Shown here: positions 36,507 to 45,508 of the stretch, one piece after another
Numbering within the stretch: position 1 is the first letter of the stretch
Layout: the number at the start of each line of letters is the position of its first letter
Assembly (NCBI RefSeq): GCF_030409305.1
Contig: NZ_JAUFPQ010000023.1
Coordinates: 441,556-505,555, forward strand
Origin: Halomonas maura
GTDB lineage: Bacteria; Pseudomonadota; Gammaproteobacteria; Pseudomonadales; Halomonadaceae
Direction of reading: 5' to 3'
DNA: 64,000 bases
Translations under genes and position numbers: made by a program
The notes under the pieces: model-generated
The model's input: the letters and a program-made list of their open reading frames with translations, nothing else
Told to the model about the DNA's origin: nothing
The model's database searches: none

Positions 36507-37115
36507 ATGACGCAGGCAACCCCCCCCAGCCGCCGGGAGCAGATCCTCCAGGGGCTGGCCATGATGCTGGAGGAAGACAGCGGCAAGCGCATCACCGTCG
36601 CCGCCCTGGCGCGCCAGGTCGGCGTCTCGGAGGCCGCCCTCTACCGCCACTTTCCCAGCAAGGCGCGGATGTTCGAGGGACTCATCGAGTTCATCGAGCA
36701 GACGCTGTTCGAACGCATCAACCGCATCCTCGAGGAGGTCCCCGAGGCGCTGCCTCGCTGCGGGCAGATCCTGACCCTGGTGCTGGCCTTCGCCGAGAAG
36801 AACCCGGGGCTGTCGCGCCTGCTGGGCGGCGATGCCCTGACCGGCGAGACGGCACGCCTGCGGCTGCGCATCCACCAGCTCTTCGAGCGCCTGGAGACGC
36901 AGCTCAAGCAGGTGCTGCGGGAGGCCGAGCCGCGCGAGGGCCTGAGGCCCAGCTTGCCGACCCCGGCCGCCGCCAACCTGCTGATCGCCCAGGTCGAGGG
37001 GCGCATCTCCCAGTACGTGCGCAGCGACTTCCGCCGCCTGCCCACCGAGCACTGGGACGACCAGTGGCCGGTGCTCTCGGCCAGGCTGATGCGCGAGGGC
37101 GTCCAGCCGGCCTGA
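36507..37115 (+). CDS. slmA: Nucleoid occlusion factor SlmA
   Basis: TetR-fold DNA-binding inhibitor of FtsZ over the nucleoid. 202 residues. The N-terminal helix-turn-helix is RITVAALARQVGVSEAALYRHF, written here in outline (about residues 28-49), preceded by SRREQILQGLAMMLE. The C-terminal part ends FRRLPTEHWDDQWP, characteristic of SlmA rather than other TetR regulators. The argB/coaBC-dut neighbourhood is also conserved for slmA in enterics. Confidence 0.93.
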   Translation: MTQATPPSRREQILQGLAMMLEEDSGKRITVAALARQVGVSEAALYRHFPSKARMFEGLIEFIEQTLFERINRILEEVPEALPRCGQILTLVLAFAEKNPGLSRLLGGDALTGETARLRLRIHQLFERLETQLKQVLREAEPREGLRPSLPTPAAANLLIAQVEGRISQYVRSDFRRLPTEHWDDQWPVLSARLMREGVQPA

Positions 37116-37158
37116 CGTCGCGGGCCGAGCAGGTTGCGGTCACCGACATCAACGAAGA

Positions 37159-37189
37159 AACCCCAGCGGACTCGACATCCGCTGGGGTT
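37159..37189. terminator. Bidirectional terminator between slmA and rpoH
   Basis: A 12-bp perfect stem (AACCCCAGCGGA / TCCGCTGGGGTT) with a 7-base loop between the convergent slmA and rpoH genes; A and T ends serve both directions. Confidence 0.85.
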
Positions 37190-37265
37190 CGCGTGTTGCG
37201 CCTCGTCACCCGGCGCGCGCCACCAAGCAGCCTGGCGCTCGCAGGGTGACGCTACCCAACGGCCG

Positions 37266-38132
37266 TCAGGCCGCCAGGGTATCGCCGATATGCTGGCGGA
37301 TCTTCTTCATGGCGTTCTTCTCGAGCTGGCGGATGCGCTCGGCGGACACGCCATAGACGTCGGCCAGGTCGTGCAGGGTCGACTTGTCGTCGCTCAGCCA
37401 GCGACGCTGGAGGATATCCCGGGAGCGCTCGTCCAGGCCCTCGAGGGCCACCTGCAGGCGACGGGTGGCATCCTCCTCCCAGTCGCTGTCCTCGAGCTGG
37501 CTCGCCGGATCCTGGCTGGCGTCGTCGAGGTAGTGGACCGGTGCCTGGTAGGCGGATTCCTCGTCCTCGCCCGGCGCGGCATCGAAGCCGGCGTCGTGGG
37601 CCGACAGCCGGCCCTCCATCTCGCGCACCACCTCCGGCTTGACGTCGAGGTCCTTGGCGATGGCCTCGACCTCGTCAGTGTTCAGCCAGGCCAGGCGCTT
37701 CTTGGCGCTGCGCAGGTTGAAGAACAGCTTGCGCTGGGCCTTGGTGGTGGCGATCTTGACGATCCGCCAGTTGCGCAGCACGAACTCATGGATCTCGGCC
37801 TTGATCCAGTGCACGGCGAAGGACACCAGGCGCACGCCCTGATTGGGGTCGAAGCGCTTGACCGCCTTCATCAGGCCGACGTTGCCCTCCTGGATCAGGT
37901 CGGCCTGGGCCAGGCCATAGCCGGAGTAGCTCCGCGCGATATGCACGACGAAGCGCAGGTGCGACAGCACCAGGCGACGGGCCGCCTCGAGGTCGCCCTC
38001 GTCGTGCAGGCGGTAGGCCAGCTCACGCTCCTCCTCGACGGTGAGCATGGGAATGCCGTTCACCGCCTGGATGTAGCCGTTGAGGTCGTGGCCCGGGGAA
38101 AGGTGTCCCACCGGCAGAAGACTGGTGCTCAT
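37266..38132 (-). CDS. rpoH: Heat-shock sigma factor RpoH (sigma-32)
   Basis: 288 residues from the ATG at 38132. Region 2 ([29 protein letters not shown]) is written here by its ends only: [10 protein letters not shown] and LIQEGNVGL. The RpoH box QRKLFFNLR (about residue 134) distinguishes it from other sigma-70 factors, and region 4 ends with [17 protein letters not shown]. It follows ftsX by 106 bases, the conserved ftsYEX-rpoH order. A weak AGCCCC/GGGGCT hairpin at 38216-38234 lies in that spacer. Confidence 0.96.
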   Translation of the reverse strand: MSTSLLPVGHLSPGHDLNGYIQAVNGIPMLTVEEERELAYRLHDEGDLEAARRLVLSHLRFVVHIARSYSGYGLAQADLIQEGNVGLMKAVKRFDPNQGVRLVSFAVHWIKAEIHEFVLRNWRIVKIATTKAQRKLFFNLRSAKKRLAWLNTDEVEAIAKDLDVKPEVVREMEGRLSAHDAGFDAAPGEDEESAYQAPVHYLDDASQDPASQLEDSDWEEDATRRLQVALEGLDERSRDILQRRWLSDDKSTLHDLADVYGVSAERIRQLEKNAMKKIRQHIGDTLAA

Positions 38133-38238
38133 GTGCAGGTTGTCTCCATCGAAGCCCGTGTGTGGTATCCGTGTCGCCGCCTTTGACGGCGAGATCTCGA
38201 TTTGGTTCCGACGATAGCCCCGTTCCCGGGGGCTGTCA

Positions 38239-39210
38239 CTAGCGGGGGCGGATCTGCGCCAGATGGCGACTGACGGCGATCCAGGCACCCAGCCAGCCAA
38301 GTAGTGTACTACAGGCCAGCAGCGTTGCCGAGCCCGCCAGGCCCAGCCGCGGCAGCGAGAAACTCGCGCCGTAGCTGGCCGCCAGGGCGGAGACCGGCGC
38401 CGCCAGCCAGTCGCTGCCCAGGGTCAGCAGGGCCCAGGCCAGCAGGCCGCCGCCCAGGCCGAACCAGGCCCCGCTGTACAGGAAGGGACGGCGCACGAAG
38501 GGATGGGTGGCGCCGATCAGGGTCACCACCTCGATCTCCTGGCGACGGTTCTCCACCGCCAGGCGGATGGTATTGCCCACCACCAGCAGCACCCCCAGCC
38601 CGAACAGCACGGCGAGCCCCAGGGTGACGCGGCGCCCCAGCTCCGCCAGGTGGCGCAGCCGCTCGAGCCAGGCCAGGTCGAGCCGCACCTCCTCGACTCC
38701 GGCGATCTCCCTGAAGCCTTCCGCCAGGTCGCGCACCGCCGCCGGGGCGGGCTCGACGGGGTACACCACGATGCTGGCCGGCAGCGGATTGCCGGGCAGC
38801 CGCGTCAGGGCATCCTCCAGGCCCAGCGCCTGCTGGAACTCGGCCATGCCCTCGGCGGCGGTGATCAGGCGAGTGTCGGCCACCCCCGGCCGGGCCGCCA
38901 GGGCCTGCTCGATGCGACCGGCCTCGGCGGCCTCGACCCGCGGCGCCAGGTACACCGTCAGGGTCGCGCTCTCGTCGAGTTCGGCATCCAGCAGCCGGGC
39001 GCCGTCCAGGGCCAGCCAGAGCCCCGCCGGGAGCACCAGGGCGATGGCGATGGCCAGCATGGTCAGCAGGCTGCCCAGGGGATGGCGCAGCAGCCGATGG
39101 GCGCTGTCCAGGCCCATGGCACGATGATGGCGCAGCCAGGCGCGCCAACGGCTGCCGCTGGTGGCGCGATGCGTGCGAGCCCCGCGGGCGGGAGCGGATT
39201 CACGGCTCAT
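38239..39210 (-). CDS. ftsX: Cell division protein FtsX
   Basis: Permease-like partner of FtsE at the divisome; FtsEX activates amidases by way of EnvC-type proteins. 323 residues: a basic cytoplasmic N-terminus, a first membrane helix ([21 protein letters not shown]), a periplasmic domain (about 75-190) and three C-terminal helices in the FtsX domain. The ATG at 39210 overlaps the ftsE stop by ATGA. Confidence 0.94.
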   Translation of the reverse strand: MSRESAPARGARTHRATSGSRWRAWLRHHRAMGLDSAHRLLRHPLGSLLTMLAIAIALVLPAGLWLALDGARLLDAELDESATLTVYLAPRVEAAEAGRIEQALAARPGVADTRLITAAEGMAEFQQALGLEDALTRLPGNPLPASIVVYPVEPAPAAVRDLAEGFREIAGVEEVRLDLAWLERLRHLAELGRRVTLGLAVLFGLGVLLVVGNTIRLAVENRRQEIEVVTLIGATHPFVRRPFLYSGAWFGLGGGLLAWALLTLGSDWLAAPVSALAASYGASFSLPRLGLAGSATLLACSTLLGWLGAWIAVSRHLAQIRPR

Positions 39211-39875
39211 GCGGCCTCCTCGTCGGCCACCAGGCGGCCCTCGTGCAGGCGCAGGGTGCGGTGGCGCAGGCGGGCGATCAGCGCCAGGTCGTGGCTGGCG
39301 ATCATCACCGTGGTGCCGATGCGGTGGAAGTCCTCGAACAGCCTCATGATGTCCGCCGAGAGCTGGGGATCCAGGTTGCCGGTGGGCTCGTCGGCCAGCA
39401 GCAGCGCCGGCTTGTTGACCACCGCCCGGGCGATGCCCACCCGCTGCTGCTCGCCGCCGGAGAGCTCGATGGGCAAGGCCTTCTCGCGATACAGCAGCCC
39501 GACCTTGTCCAGCGCCGCACGTACCCGGCGGGCCGCCTCACGAGGCTCCACGCCCTGGATCTCCAGCGGCAGGGCCACGTTGTGGTAGATGGAGCGATCG
39601 AAGAGCAACTGGTGATCCTGGAAGACCACGCCGATCTGGCGCCGGTAGAAGGGCACCTGGCTGTGGTGGAGGCGATCGATGTCGTGCCCGGCCACCAGGA
39701 TGCGCCCGCGACTGGGCCGCTCCAGGCGCATGATCAGGCGCAGCAGCGAACTCTTGCCGGCCCCCGAGTGGCCGGTGAGGAAGACCATCTCGCCACGGCG
39801 CACCCGGAAGTCGAGATGGGCGAGCGCCTCGAAGCGACCGCCATAGCGCTTGCCGACGTGCTCGAAGGCGATCAT
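39207..39875 (-). CDS. ftsE: Cell division ATP-binding protein FtsE
   Basis: ABC ATPase of FtsEX. 222 residues. Walker A GHSGAGKSSLL (about residues 35-45), signature LSGGEQQRVGIARA and Walker B LLLADEPTGNLD are intact. Start and stop both overlap neighbours by ATGA (ftsY upstream, ftsX downstream), so the three genes are translationally coupled. Confidence 0.96.
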   Translation of the reverse strand: MIAFEHVGKRYGGRFEALAHLDFRVRRGEMVFLTGHSGAGKSSLLRLIMRLERPSRGRILVAGHDIDRLHHSQVPFYRRQIGVVFQDHQLLFDRSIYHNVALPLEIQGVEPREAARRVRAALDKVGLLYREKALPIELSGGEQQRVGIARAVVNKPALLLADEPTGNLDPQLSADIMRLFEDFHRIGTTVMIASHDLALIARLRHRTLRLHEGRLVADEEAA

Positions 39876-41164
39876 GCCGAGGCATCGTCCCGGTCGAAGA
39901 GGGCGTCGACGAACTCCCGGGCGGCGAAGGGCCGCAGGTCATCCAGCGACTCGCCCACCCCGATGAAGCGGATCGGCGTGCCCAGTTGCTGGGCCAGGGC
40001 GAAGATGATGCCGCCCTTGGCGGTGCCATCGAGCTTGGTCAGGGTGATGCCGGTGACCGGCACCGCCTCGTTGAAGGTGGCGGCCTGGGACAGGGCGTTC
40101 TGGCCGGTGCCGGCATCGAGCACCAGCATCACCTCGTGGGGCGCCTGGTCGTCGAGCTTGCCCATCACCCGGCGCACCTTCTTGAGCTCCTCCATCAGGT
40201 GCGCCTTGTTGTGCAGGCGACCGGCGGTGTCGGCGATCAGCACGTCGACGCCCCGGGCCCGGGCCGCGGCCAGGGCGTCATAGACCACCGAGGCACTGTC
40301 GGCGCCGGTGTGCTGGGCGATCACCGGCACGTCATTGCGCTCGCCCCATACCTTGAGCTGCTCCACGGCGGCGGCACGAAAGGTATCGCCGGCGGCCAGC
40401 ATCACGCTGCGCCCCTCGCGCTGGAAGCGCTGGGTGAGCTTGCCGATGGTGGTGGTCTTGCCCACGCCATTGACGCCCACCACCAGGATCACGAAGGGCC
40501 CCTCGCCCTTGGGCGGCAGCGCCAGGGGCTCGGTGACGCCCTCGAGCAGGCCGGCGAGTTCGTCCTGCAGGGCCGTATAGAGCGCCTGCGGGTCCTTGAG
40601 TTCCTTGCGGGAAACCCGCTCGGTGAGCCGGTCGATGATCCCGGTGGTGGCCTCGATGCCCACGTCCGCCATCAGCAGCTGGGTCTCGAGTTCCTCCATC
40701 AGGTCGTCGTCGATCTGCTTGCGCCCGAGGAAGAGGCCGGCGAGCCCCTCGGTGAGGCTGGAGCGGGTCTTGCCCAGCCCCTCGCGCATGCGGGCGAACC
40801 AGCCCTTCTTCTCGGCCCGGGGCTTCTCCCGGGGCGCGGCCCTGGCCGGCGGTGCCGGCTCGGCGGCGGGTTCGGGCCGAGGCGTCGGCGCGGGCTCGGG
40901 GGTCGGCTCGACCTCGGGGGTCGGCGCGGGCTCGGGGGTCGGCGCGGGCTCGGGGGTCGGTTCGGCCTCGGGCGCCTCGGTGAGCGCCGCCTCCCGCTCA
41001 GGCGCCACCGGCGATTCCACCGCCGTGTCCGAGACCGCCTCGTCCGACGCCCCGCCAGCCGGGACACCGTCGTCCGGCGCCTCGTGCTCGGCCTGGGGTT
41101 CCGGGGACGTCTGGGGATCCTGCTGCTCTTCCTGCTTCTTCTTGCGCTTGAGAAAACCGAACAT
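39872..41164 (-). CDS. ftsY: Signal recognition particle receptor FtsY
   Basis: SRP GTPase receptor for co-translational membrane targeting. 430 residues from the ATG at 41164 (MFGFLKRKKKQ). The acidic A domain (about residues 12-125) includes a proline/glutamate/threonine repeat, followed by the N domain and the G domain with GVNGVGKTTTIGKL, DTFRAAAVEQL, DTAGRLHNK and TKLDGTAKGG. The open frame extends 12 codons upstream with no family support. First gene of ftsY-ftsE-ftsX, diverging from rsmD. Confidence 0.96.
   Translation of the reverse strand: MFGFLKRKKKQEEQQDPQTSPEPQAEHEAPDDGVPAGGASDEAVSDTAVESPVAPEREAALTEAPEAEPTPEPAPTPEPAPTPEVEPTPEPAPTPRPEPAAEPAPPARAAPREKPRAEKKGWFARMREGLGKTRSSLTEGLAGLFLGRKQIDDDLMEELETQLLMADVGIEATTGIIDRLTERVSRKELKDPQALYTALQDELAGLLEGVTEPLALPPKGEGPFVILVVGVNGVGKTTTIGKLTQRFQREGRSVMLAAGDTFRAAAVEQLKVWGERNDVPVIAQHTGADSASVVYDALAAARARGVDVLIADTAGRLHNKAHLMEELKKVRRVMGKLDDQAPHEVMLVLDAGTGQNALSQAATFNEAVPVTGITLTKLDGTAKGGIIFALAQQLGTPIRFIGVGESLDDLRPFAAREFVDALFDRDDASA
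40884..40971. repeat. Short tandem repeat inside ftsY (PTPEPA-type)
   Basis: An imperfect repeat with an 18-base period (CGGGCTCGGGGGTCGGCG-type units) encodes a run of Pro-Thr-Pro-Glu-Pro-Ala units in the disordered acidic A domain of FtsY. Such repeats are prone to length change without loss of frame. Confidence 0.7.
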
Positions 41165-41218
41165 GGGGGGATTCAGCCTCGCGGGTGAACGAATCGCCAC
41201 ATCCTACCATCGCGCACC

Positions 41219-41247
41219 ATGACTGTGGACAAGCCGCCCGCTACAAT
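41219..41247 (+). promoter_or_regulatory. Candidate rsmD promoter giving a near-leaderless mRNA
   Basis: ATGACT (41219-41224), a 17-bp spacer and TACAAT (41242-41247). The rsmD ATG is only nine bases after the -10 box and no ribosome site precedes it, so the transcript would start almost at the ATG. Confidence 0.45.
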
Positions 41248-41255
41248 CGGCGCCC

Positions 41256-41894
41256 ATGACTCGACGCCGCCCTTCCCCCCGCTCCTCACGCCCGTCCCGC
41301 CGCTCCGGCCGGGGCGGTGGCAAGCTGCGCATCATCGGCGGCGACTTCCGCCGCCGCCTGCTGCCGGTGCTCGACAGCCCTGGCCTGCGCCCCACCCCCG
41401 ACCGGGTACGCGAGACCCTGTTCAACTGGCTCAGCGCCGTCACCCCCGGGGCGCGTGTGCTGGATCTGTTCGCCGGGACCGGCGCCCTGGGGCTCGAGGC
41501 GCTGTCCCGGGGGGCCGCCGAGGCCGTGCTGGTGGAGCGCGATCCGCGGGTGGCCGGCGCACTGACCGACAACCTGGCCACCCTCGGCCTGCGACAGGCC
41601 GAGGTGATCACCGCCGATGTCCGGCCGTTCCTCGCCTCGTCGCCGCGCCCGTTCTCGCTGGTCTTCGTCGACCCGCCCTTCCGCCAGGGGCTCGCGGGCG
41701 ACTGCTGTGCCGCCCTGGAGGCCGGCTGGCTGGCCGAGGACGCCTGGATCTACCTGGAGACCGAAACGACGCTCAGCCCCGAAGTGCCGGCGACCTGGAC
41801 GCTGCACCGCGAGGTGCGCGCCGGAGACAGCACGGGACGGCTGTACCGACGCACCGGCGAGGCCGGCGAGTCGCCCGAAGGCGACGCTTGCTGA
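41256..41894 (+). CDS. rsmD: 16S rRNA m2G966 methyltransferase
   Basis: 212 residues. A basic Arg/Ser-rich N-terminus (residues 1-22) precedes the RsmD core: LRIIGGDFRRRLLPV, TPDRVRETLFNWL, the SAM loop VLDLFAGTGALGLEALSRGA (about residues 67-86) and the catalytic VDPPF. It diverges from ftsY, a conserved gammaproteobacterial pairing. Confidence 0.93.
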   Translation: MTRRRPSPRSSRPSRRSGRGGGKLRIIGGDFRRRLLPVLDSPGLRPTPDRVRETLFNWLSAVTPGARVLDLFAGTGALGLEALSRGAAEAVLVERDPRVAGALTDNLATLGLRQAEVITADVRPFLASSPRPFSLVFVDPPFRQGLAGDCCAALEAGWLAEDAWIYLETETTLSPEVPATWTLHREVRAGDSTGRLYRRTGEAGESPEGDAC

Positions 41895-41979
41895 GCCCCG
41901 CCCGCGGCGTTACGCTGCCGCTGCAGGACGCCTTTCACGGGCCAGGCTCGGCCCAGCAGGATATCGTCAGGAGATACGG

Positions 41980-42177
41980 ATGAGCATCGAACTCTTCAAC
42001 CAGCTCGAACAGAAGGTCTCCAGCGCCGTCGAGGCGCTGGAATTGATGAAGATGGAAGCCGAGGAGCTGCGCGAGGAAAACGCTCGCCTCAAGCAGGAAC
42101 GCGAGGACTGGGAACGCCGCCTGTCCGCCCTGCTGGGCAAGTTCGACGAGGTCGAGACCGAGCGCGAGCCGGGTTGA
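41980..42177 (+). CDS. zapB: ZapB-like cell division protein
   Basis: 65 residues from the ATG at 41980, preceded by AGGAG. Almost entirely coiled coil: MSIELFNQLEQKVSSAVEAL at the start, LKQEREDWERRLSALLGKF later, matching the ZapB pattern but about 14 residues shorter than the E. coli protein. ZapB stabilises the Z-ring through ZapA. The frame is open upstream through rsmD in another reading, which was ignored. It converges with rimI. Confidence 0.75.
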   Translation: MSIELFNQLEQKVSSAVEALELMKMEAEELREENARLKQEREDWERRLSALLGKFDEVETEREPG

Positions 42178-42184
42178 CCCCGTG

Positions 42185-42649
42185 TCACGCCCCACCCAGC
42201 GGGCGTGACATCAGCAGGGCGTCCTCCCGCCGGGTGCCGGCCAGCGGTGGATAATAGCCGTGCCGGCGCCCGTCCTCGACCAGTCCGGCGCGACGGTACA
42301 GCGCGATCGCCGGGGCATTGCTCGCCCTCACCTCCAGCAGCAGCCGCTCGCTTCCCCAGCCGCGCGCCTGAGCGATCACCCCGCACAGCAACTGGGCCGC
42401 CAGGCCGCCCCCCCGATGGGCCGGCGCCACCAGGATGGCCTCGAGCTCGGCATCGAAGGGCTGTCGCGCGACCACCGCATGACCGATCAGCCCCCCCGCC
42501 TCGAGCCCGAGCACCGCATGCTCCGCCGAGGCCAGCGCCGCCTCGAGTCGGGCGGTCGGCCAGGGCCGGGCCTGGCCGGCTCGCTCCAGGGCGACCAGGG
42601 CCGCCAGGTCGGCCCCCGTCAGTCGGCGCAGTCGCCGCTCAGGCATCAT
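42185..42649 (-). CDS. rimI: Ribosomal-protein-alanine N-acetyltransferase RimI
   Basis: GNAT acetyltransferase, 154 residues. Acetyl-CoA motif A is visible in LEAILVAPAHRGGGLAAQLL (about residues 69-88), and the family-typical LLEVRASNAPAIALYRRAGL follows. Two start codons (42649, 42646) both overlap the stop of the upstream HolD-like gene. The holD-rimI order is the same as in E. coli. Confidence 0.88.
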   Translation of the reverse strand: MMPERRLRRLTGADLAALVALERAGQARPWPTARLEAALASAEHAVLGLEAGGLIGHAVVARQPFDAELEAILVAPAHRGGGLAAQLLCGVIAQARGWGSERLLLEVRASNAPAIALYRRAGLVEDGRRHGYYPPLAGTRREDALLMSRPLGGA

Positions 42650-43484
42650 CGACCTCGCCGAGCCAGGCCCGGCGCCAACCGGCCAGGGTCGGCCAGAGGG
42701 CCCGCTTGGCCGCGGCGCTGCCGGCCAGCTCGGTCAAGGCCGGCCCCTGCCAGGCCGGCAGGTCCAGCAGGGGGCAACGGCCGTCCTGCAGCGCCAGCAG
42801 CGAGGCCAGGGCGGCTTCCTCGCCGAACACCAGCAGCCGCTCCGGTGCCCAGCCCCGGCGGCGGCGACCGGCCAGGAAGGCCTGCACCCCCTCCCCCGCC
42901 TCCTCGAGAGGCGCCTGGACCGGCAGCCCCTCGATCTGAGGCCAGTGGAAGGCCTCGAAGGACGGCGGCCGCTCCGGCACCACCCCGGCGGCGCGCAGCA
43001 GGTTCGCCAGCAGGCGCCGCTCCATGGCCCCGGGGGCGGCCCCTCGCGGCAGGATCACCAGCCAGCGGCCATCCAGGCAGGCGACCTGCAGGGAGAAGCG
43101 CAGCGGCTCCTGCGGGGCCTCCTCCCGAGGCGTGGCCGCCTCGGGCTCGGCAGGGACGGAGGGCCCGGTCGTGGCGGCGTCTTCCGCGCCGGGCACCATG
43201 TCCCCGAGCAGGGCCCGGGCCTTGCCGGGTCCGCTGGACGGGCGCTGGCGGGCCTCCGGCGCGCTCGCCGGCGAGGCCGGCGGGGCCGGTGTCTTCTCCG
43301 CGCCGGACGACTCGAGCAGGGCATGCAGGCGCTGCCCGGGCGCCTGGGAAGCGGCCTCGTCTGGCGCCGGCAGCTCCCAGTCGCAGGCCTCGGTAGGCCG
43401 TGCATTGGGCAGCCGGTAGCGGGCCGTCCAGGCCGTCAGGCCCATGGCCTCCAGGTATTGCAGCCGCTGGGGCTCGGTGGTCAC
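42639..43484 (-). CDS. holD: DNA polymerase III psi subunit-like protein (HolD-like) with long linker
   Basis: 281 residues from the GTG at 43484, which overlaps the bolA stop as GTGA. The first 40 residues (QRLQYLEAMGLTAWTARYRL) resemble the HolD N-terminus (QLQQLGITQW..). The C-terminus (GPALTELAGSAAAKRALWPT) resembles HolD's PALTDLRANPTARAALWQQ. Between them lies an Ala/Pro/Glu-rich low-complexity segment (about residues 60-130). E. coli psi has 137 residues, so this form is doubled by linker. The position directly before rimI supports the call. A longer reading from an ATG at 43544 would overlap bolA by 64 bases. Confidence 0.65.
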   Translation of the reverse strand: MTTEPQRLQYLEAMGLTAWTARYRLPNARPTEACDWELPAPDEAASQAPGQRLHALLESSGAEKTPAPPASPASAPEARQRPSSGPGKARALLGDMVPGAEDAATTGPSVPAEPEAATPREEAPQEPLRFSLQVACLDGRWLVILPRGAAPGAMERRLLANLLRAAGVVPERPPSFEAFHWPQIEGLPVQAPLEEAGEGVQAFLAGRRRRGWAPERLLVFGEEAALASLLALQDGRCPLLDLPAWQGPALTELAGSAAAKRALWPTLAGWRRAWLGEVDDA

Positions 43485-43792
43485 GAGCGCCCGCCGCCCC
43501 GGCAGTTCGGCGAGTCGGGGCGGTCCTCGCCGCGGGCTTGCCACTCCGCGGGGGTGTAGGGATGCAGCGCCAGGGCATGCACGGGACCGGCCAGCTCATC
43601 GGCCAGCAGGGCATAGATCTGCTGGTGGCGCTTGACCGGCATCATGCCCTCGAAACGGGGCGAGACCAGGGTCACCTTGAAGTGGGTCTCGGAATTCGGC
43701 GGCACGTTGTGCATGTGGCTCTCGTTCTCCACCGCCAGGAAGGTGGGCTCGAGGGCCTGGAGCTTGTGTTCGATGGTCGACTGGGTGCTCAT
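43481..43792 (-). CDS. bolA: BolA family protein
   Basis: 103 residues from the ATG at 43792. The BolA fold is clear: TIEHKLQALEPTFLAVENES, the conserved HFKVTLVSPRFEGMMPVKRH (Phe-Lys-Val ... region) and LADELAGPVHALALHPYTP with the conserved C-terminal His. BolA proteins work with monothiol glutaredoxins in Fe-S handling and affect morphology. It is 28 bases after the MFS gene and overlaps holD by 4 bases. Confidence 0.92.
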   Translation of the reverse strand: MSTQSTIEHKLQALEPTFLAVENESHMHNVPPNSETHFKVTLVSPRFEGMMPVKRHQQIYALLADELAGPVHALALHPYTPAEWQARGEDRPDSPNCRGGGRS

Positions 43793-43820
43793 GTCGGCTT
43801 CCCGATGGTGAATGATGTCG

Positions 43821-45233
43821 TCATTGTACGCGTTCGGCCGCGGCACGACGACGGGCACGCAGTGCCTCCCCGGCCAGCGAGACACGCCCCAGGCTGGCCA
43901 GCAGCGCCAGCGCGGCGGCGACGACGCCGCCCCACAGGGTGGCCTGCACCGGCGCGCCGGCGGCCAGGCCGGCGCCGACCAGGGCGACGCCCAGCGACTG
44001 TCCCACGGTGCGGGTGGTGCTCATGACGCCCGAGGCGTTGGCGCTCCGCTCGGCGGGCGCGCTGGCCATCAGCTCGCGGTTGTTGGGCGGCTGGAAGAGG
44101 CCGAAGCCCAGCCCGCAAAGCGCCGTGCGCCACAGGCAGTCGGCCACCCCGGCCTCGGTGTCGAGCCAGGCCAGCGTCGCCAGGCCGCTCATCAGCACCG
44201 CGAGCCCCGCGCAGGACAGCAGGCTGGGGTTGACCCGGTCGGCCAGGCGCCCGGCCAGGGGGCCCACCACCATGATCGTCAACGGCCAGGGCGTGAACAG
44301 CCAGGCGGTCTCCAGGGGCGAGAAGCCCATCTCCTGCTGGTAGAGAAAGGACAGCGCCACGAAGGCCAGGCCCTGGCCGACGAAGGCCAGCCCCGAGGCC
44401 GAGACCGCCAGGCTGAAGCGCCGCTCGGCGAACAGCGACAGCGGCAGCAGCGGATGTGGCGCCCGGCGCTGGCGGCCGACGAACAGCGCCCCGGCCACCA
44501 GGCCGGCCGCCAGCCAGGCCAGGGTCTGGCCGAGCGGCGCCTGGTGGCCGGCACGGTCCATGGCGACGAAGACGCTGGCCAGCATGGCCATCGACAGCAG
44601 GGCGCCAGCGATGTCGAAGCCGCCGGGGCGGCCGACCTCCCGGGGCAGCGCCCGCCAGGCCAGCACCAGGGCACCGAGGCCGAGCGGCACGGGCAGGGCA
44701 AACAGCCAGGGCCAGTCGGCCACCGAGAGCACCAGCCCCCCGATGGCGGGCCCCGCAGCATAGCCCGTGGCCACCACCAGGGCACTCAGTCCCAGGGCGC
44801 TGCCCAGCAGGCGCGAGGGGAAGATCGCCCGGTACAGCGAGGGTCCGATGGACAGGGTCGCGGCGGCCGCCATGCCCTGCAAGGCGCGGAAGGCCAGCAG
44901 GGTCTCGAACTCGCGGGACAGGGCACTGCCCAGGGCAGCGACCACGAACAGCGCCAGCCCCGCCACGTAGAGCCGCCGGCGACTGACCAGCTCGCTCAGG
45001 GCGGCGAACACCAGCAGGAAGGCGGCACACACCACCTGGAAGAGGTTGGTCACCCACACGGCCCGGGCGGGGGCCACGCCCAGGTCGGCCGCGATGGACG
45101 GCAGGGCGAGGTTGACCATGGTGGTATCCACCACCGCCATGGTGGTGCCGAGGATCAGTGCCAGCACGGCCTGACGGCGCTCGGGACCCGGCAGGCCATC
45201 GTCGCCGGGACGTGTCGTGAAGAGTCGGCGCAT
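43821..45233 (-). CDS. MFS drug exporter, DHA2 (14-TM, EmrB/QacA-like) family
   Basis: 470 residues from the ATG at 45233. The first helix carries the DHA2 pattern LGTTMAVVDTTMVNLALPSI (motif D1) and the loop LSELVSRRRLYVAG is motif A-like. About 14 hydrophobic helices are distributed over the protein. Likely a proton-coupled multidrug exporter; substrates cannot be read from sequence. An AACCGGC/GCCGGTT hairpin lies at 45256-45273, 23 bases upstream, in the leader. Confidence 0.87.
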   Translation of the reverse strand: MRRLFTTRPGDDGLPGPERRQAVLALILGTTMAVVDTTMVNLALPSIAADLGVAPARAVWVTNLFQVVCAAFLLVFAALSELVSRRRLYVAGLALFVVAALGSALSREFETLLAFRALQGMAAAATLSIGPSLYRAIFPSRLLGSALGLSALVVATGYAAGPAIGGLVLSVADWPWLFALPVPLGLGALVLAWRALPREVGRPGGFDIAGALLSMAMLASVFVAMDRAGHQAPLGQTLAWLAAGLVAGALFVGRQRRAPHPLLPLSLFAERRFSLAVSASGLAFVGQGLAFVALSFLYQQEMGFSPLETAWLFTPWPLTIMVVGPLAGRLADRVNPSLLSCAGLAVLMSGLATLAWLDTEAGVADCLWRTALCGLGFGLFQPPNNRELMASAPAERSANASGVMSTTRTVGQSLGVALVGAGLAAGAPVQATLWGGVVAAALALLASLGRVSLAGEALRARRRAAAERVQ

Positions 45234-45347
45234 GGCGAATCGTCGGTCACAAGGAAACCGGCCGTAGCCGGTTCTGAAACACTCATGGAGCACCGAGGCC
45301 GCGAGGCATCGAGTCACGTTACGAGCGAAGATAAGTTGGCCGCCGCC

Positions 45348-45387
45348 GGAGCGGAGCAACCGGAGTCGACTGACTGCTCAATGAGGA
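45348..45387 (+). repeat. Dispersed intergenic element, copy B
   Basis: Contains GGAGTCGAC (45362-45370) followed by TCAATGAGG (45378-45386), in the 275-base spacer between the MFS gene and the next minus-strand gene. The rest of the spacer shows nothing recognisable except the hairpin near the MFS start. See copies at 17431 and 47681. Confidence 0.3.
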
Positions 45388-45508
45388 TTGCGACGGTCCG
45401 ACGTTTCGGTAACGCCGGCGGTCAGATTGGCCAGGTTCGTTCCCGACGAACCATCGCACTTCCCGCATCCATGTGGGTCGTCGAGCGCAGTAGTGAGCCG
45501 CTGTCTTG

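Noticed and set aside
38216..38234. AGCCCC/GGGGCT hairpin between ftsX and rpoH as a terminator
   Set aside because: A 6-bp stem with a 7-base loop and no T tract is too weak to call.
45256..45273. AACCGGC/GCCGGTT hairpin before the MFS gene as a terminator or attenuator
   Set aside because: Only a 7-bp stem with a mixed tail, and no leader peptide or competing fold could be recognised; mentioned only in the gene entry.
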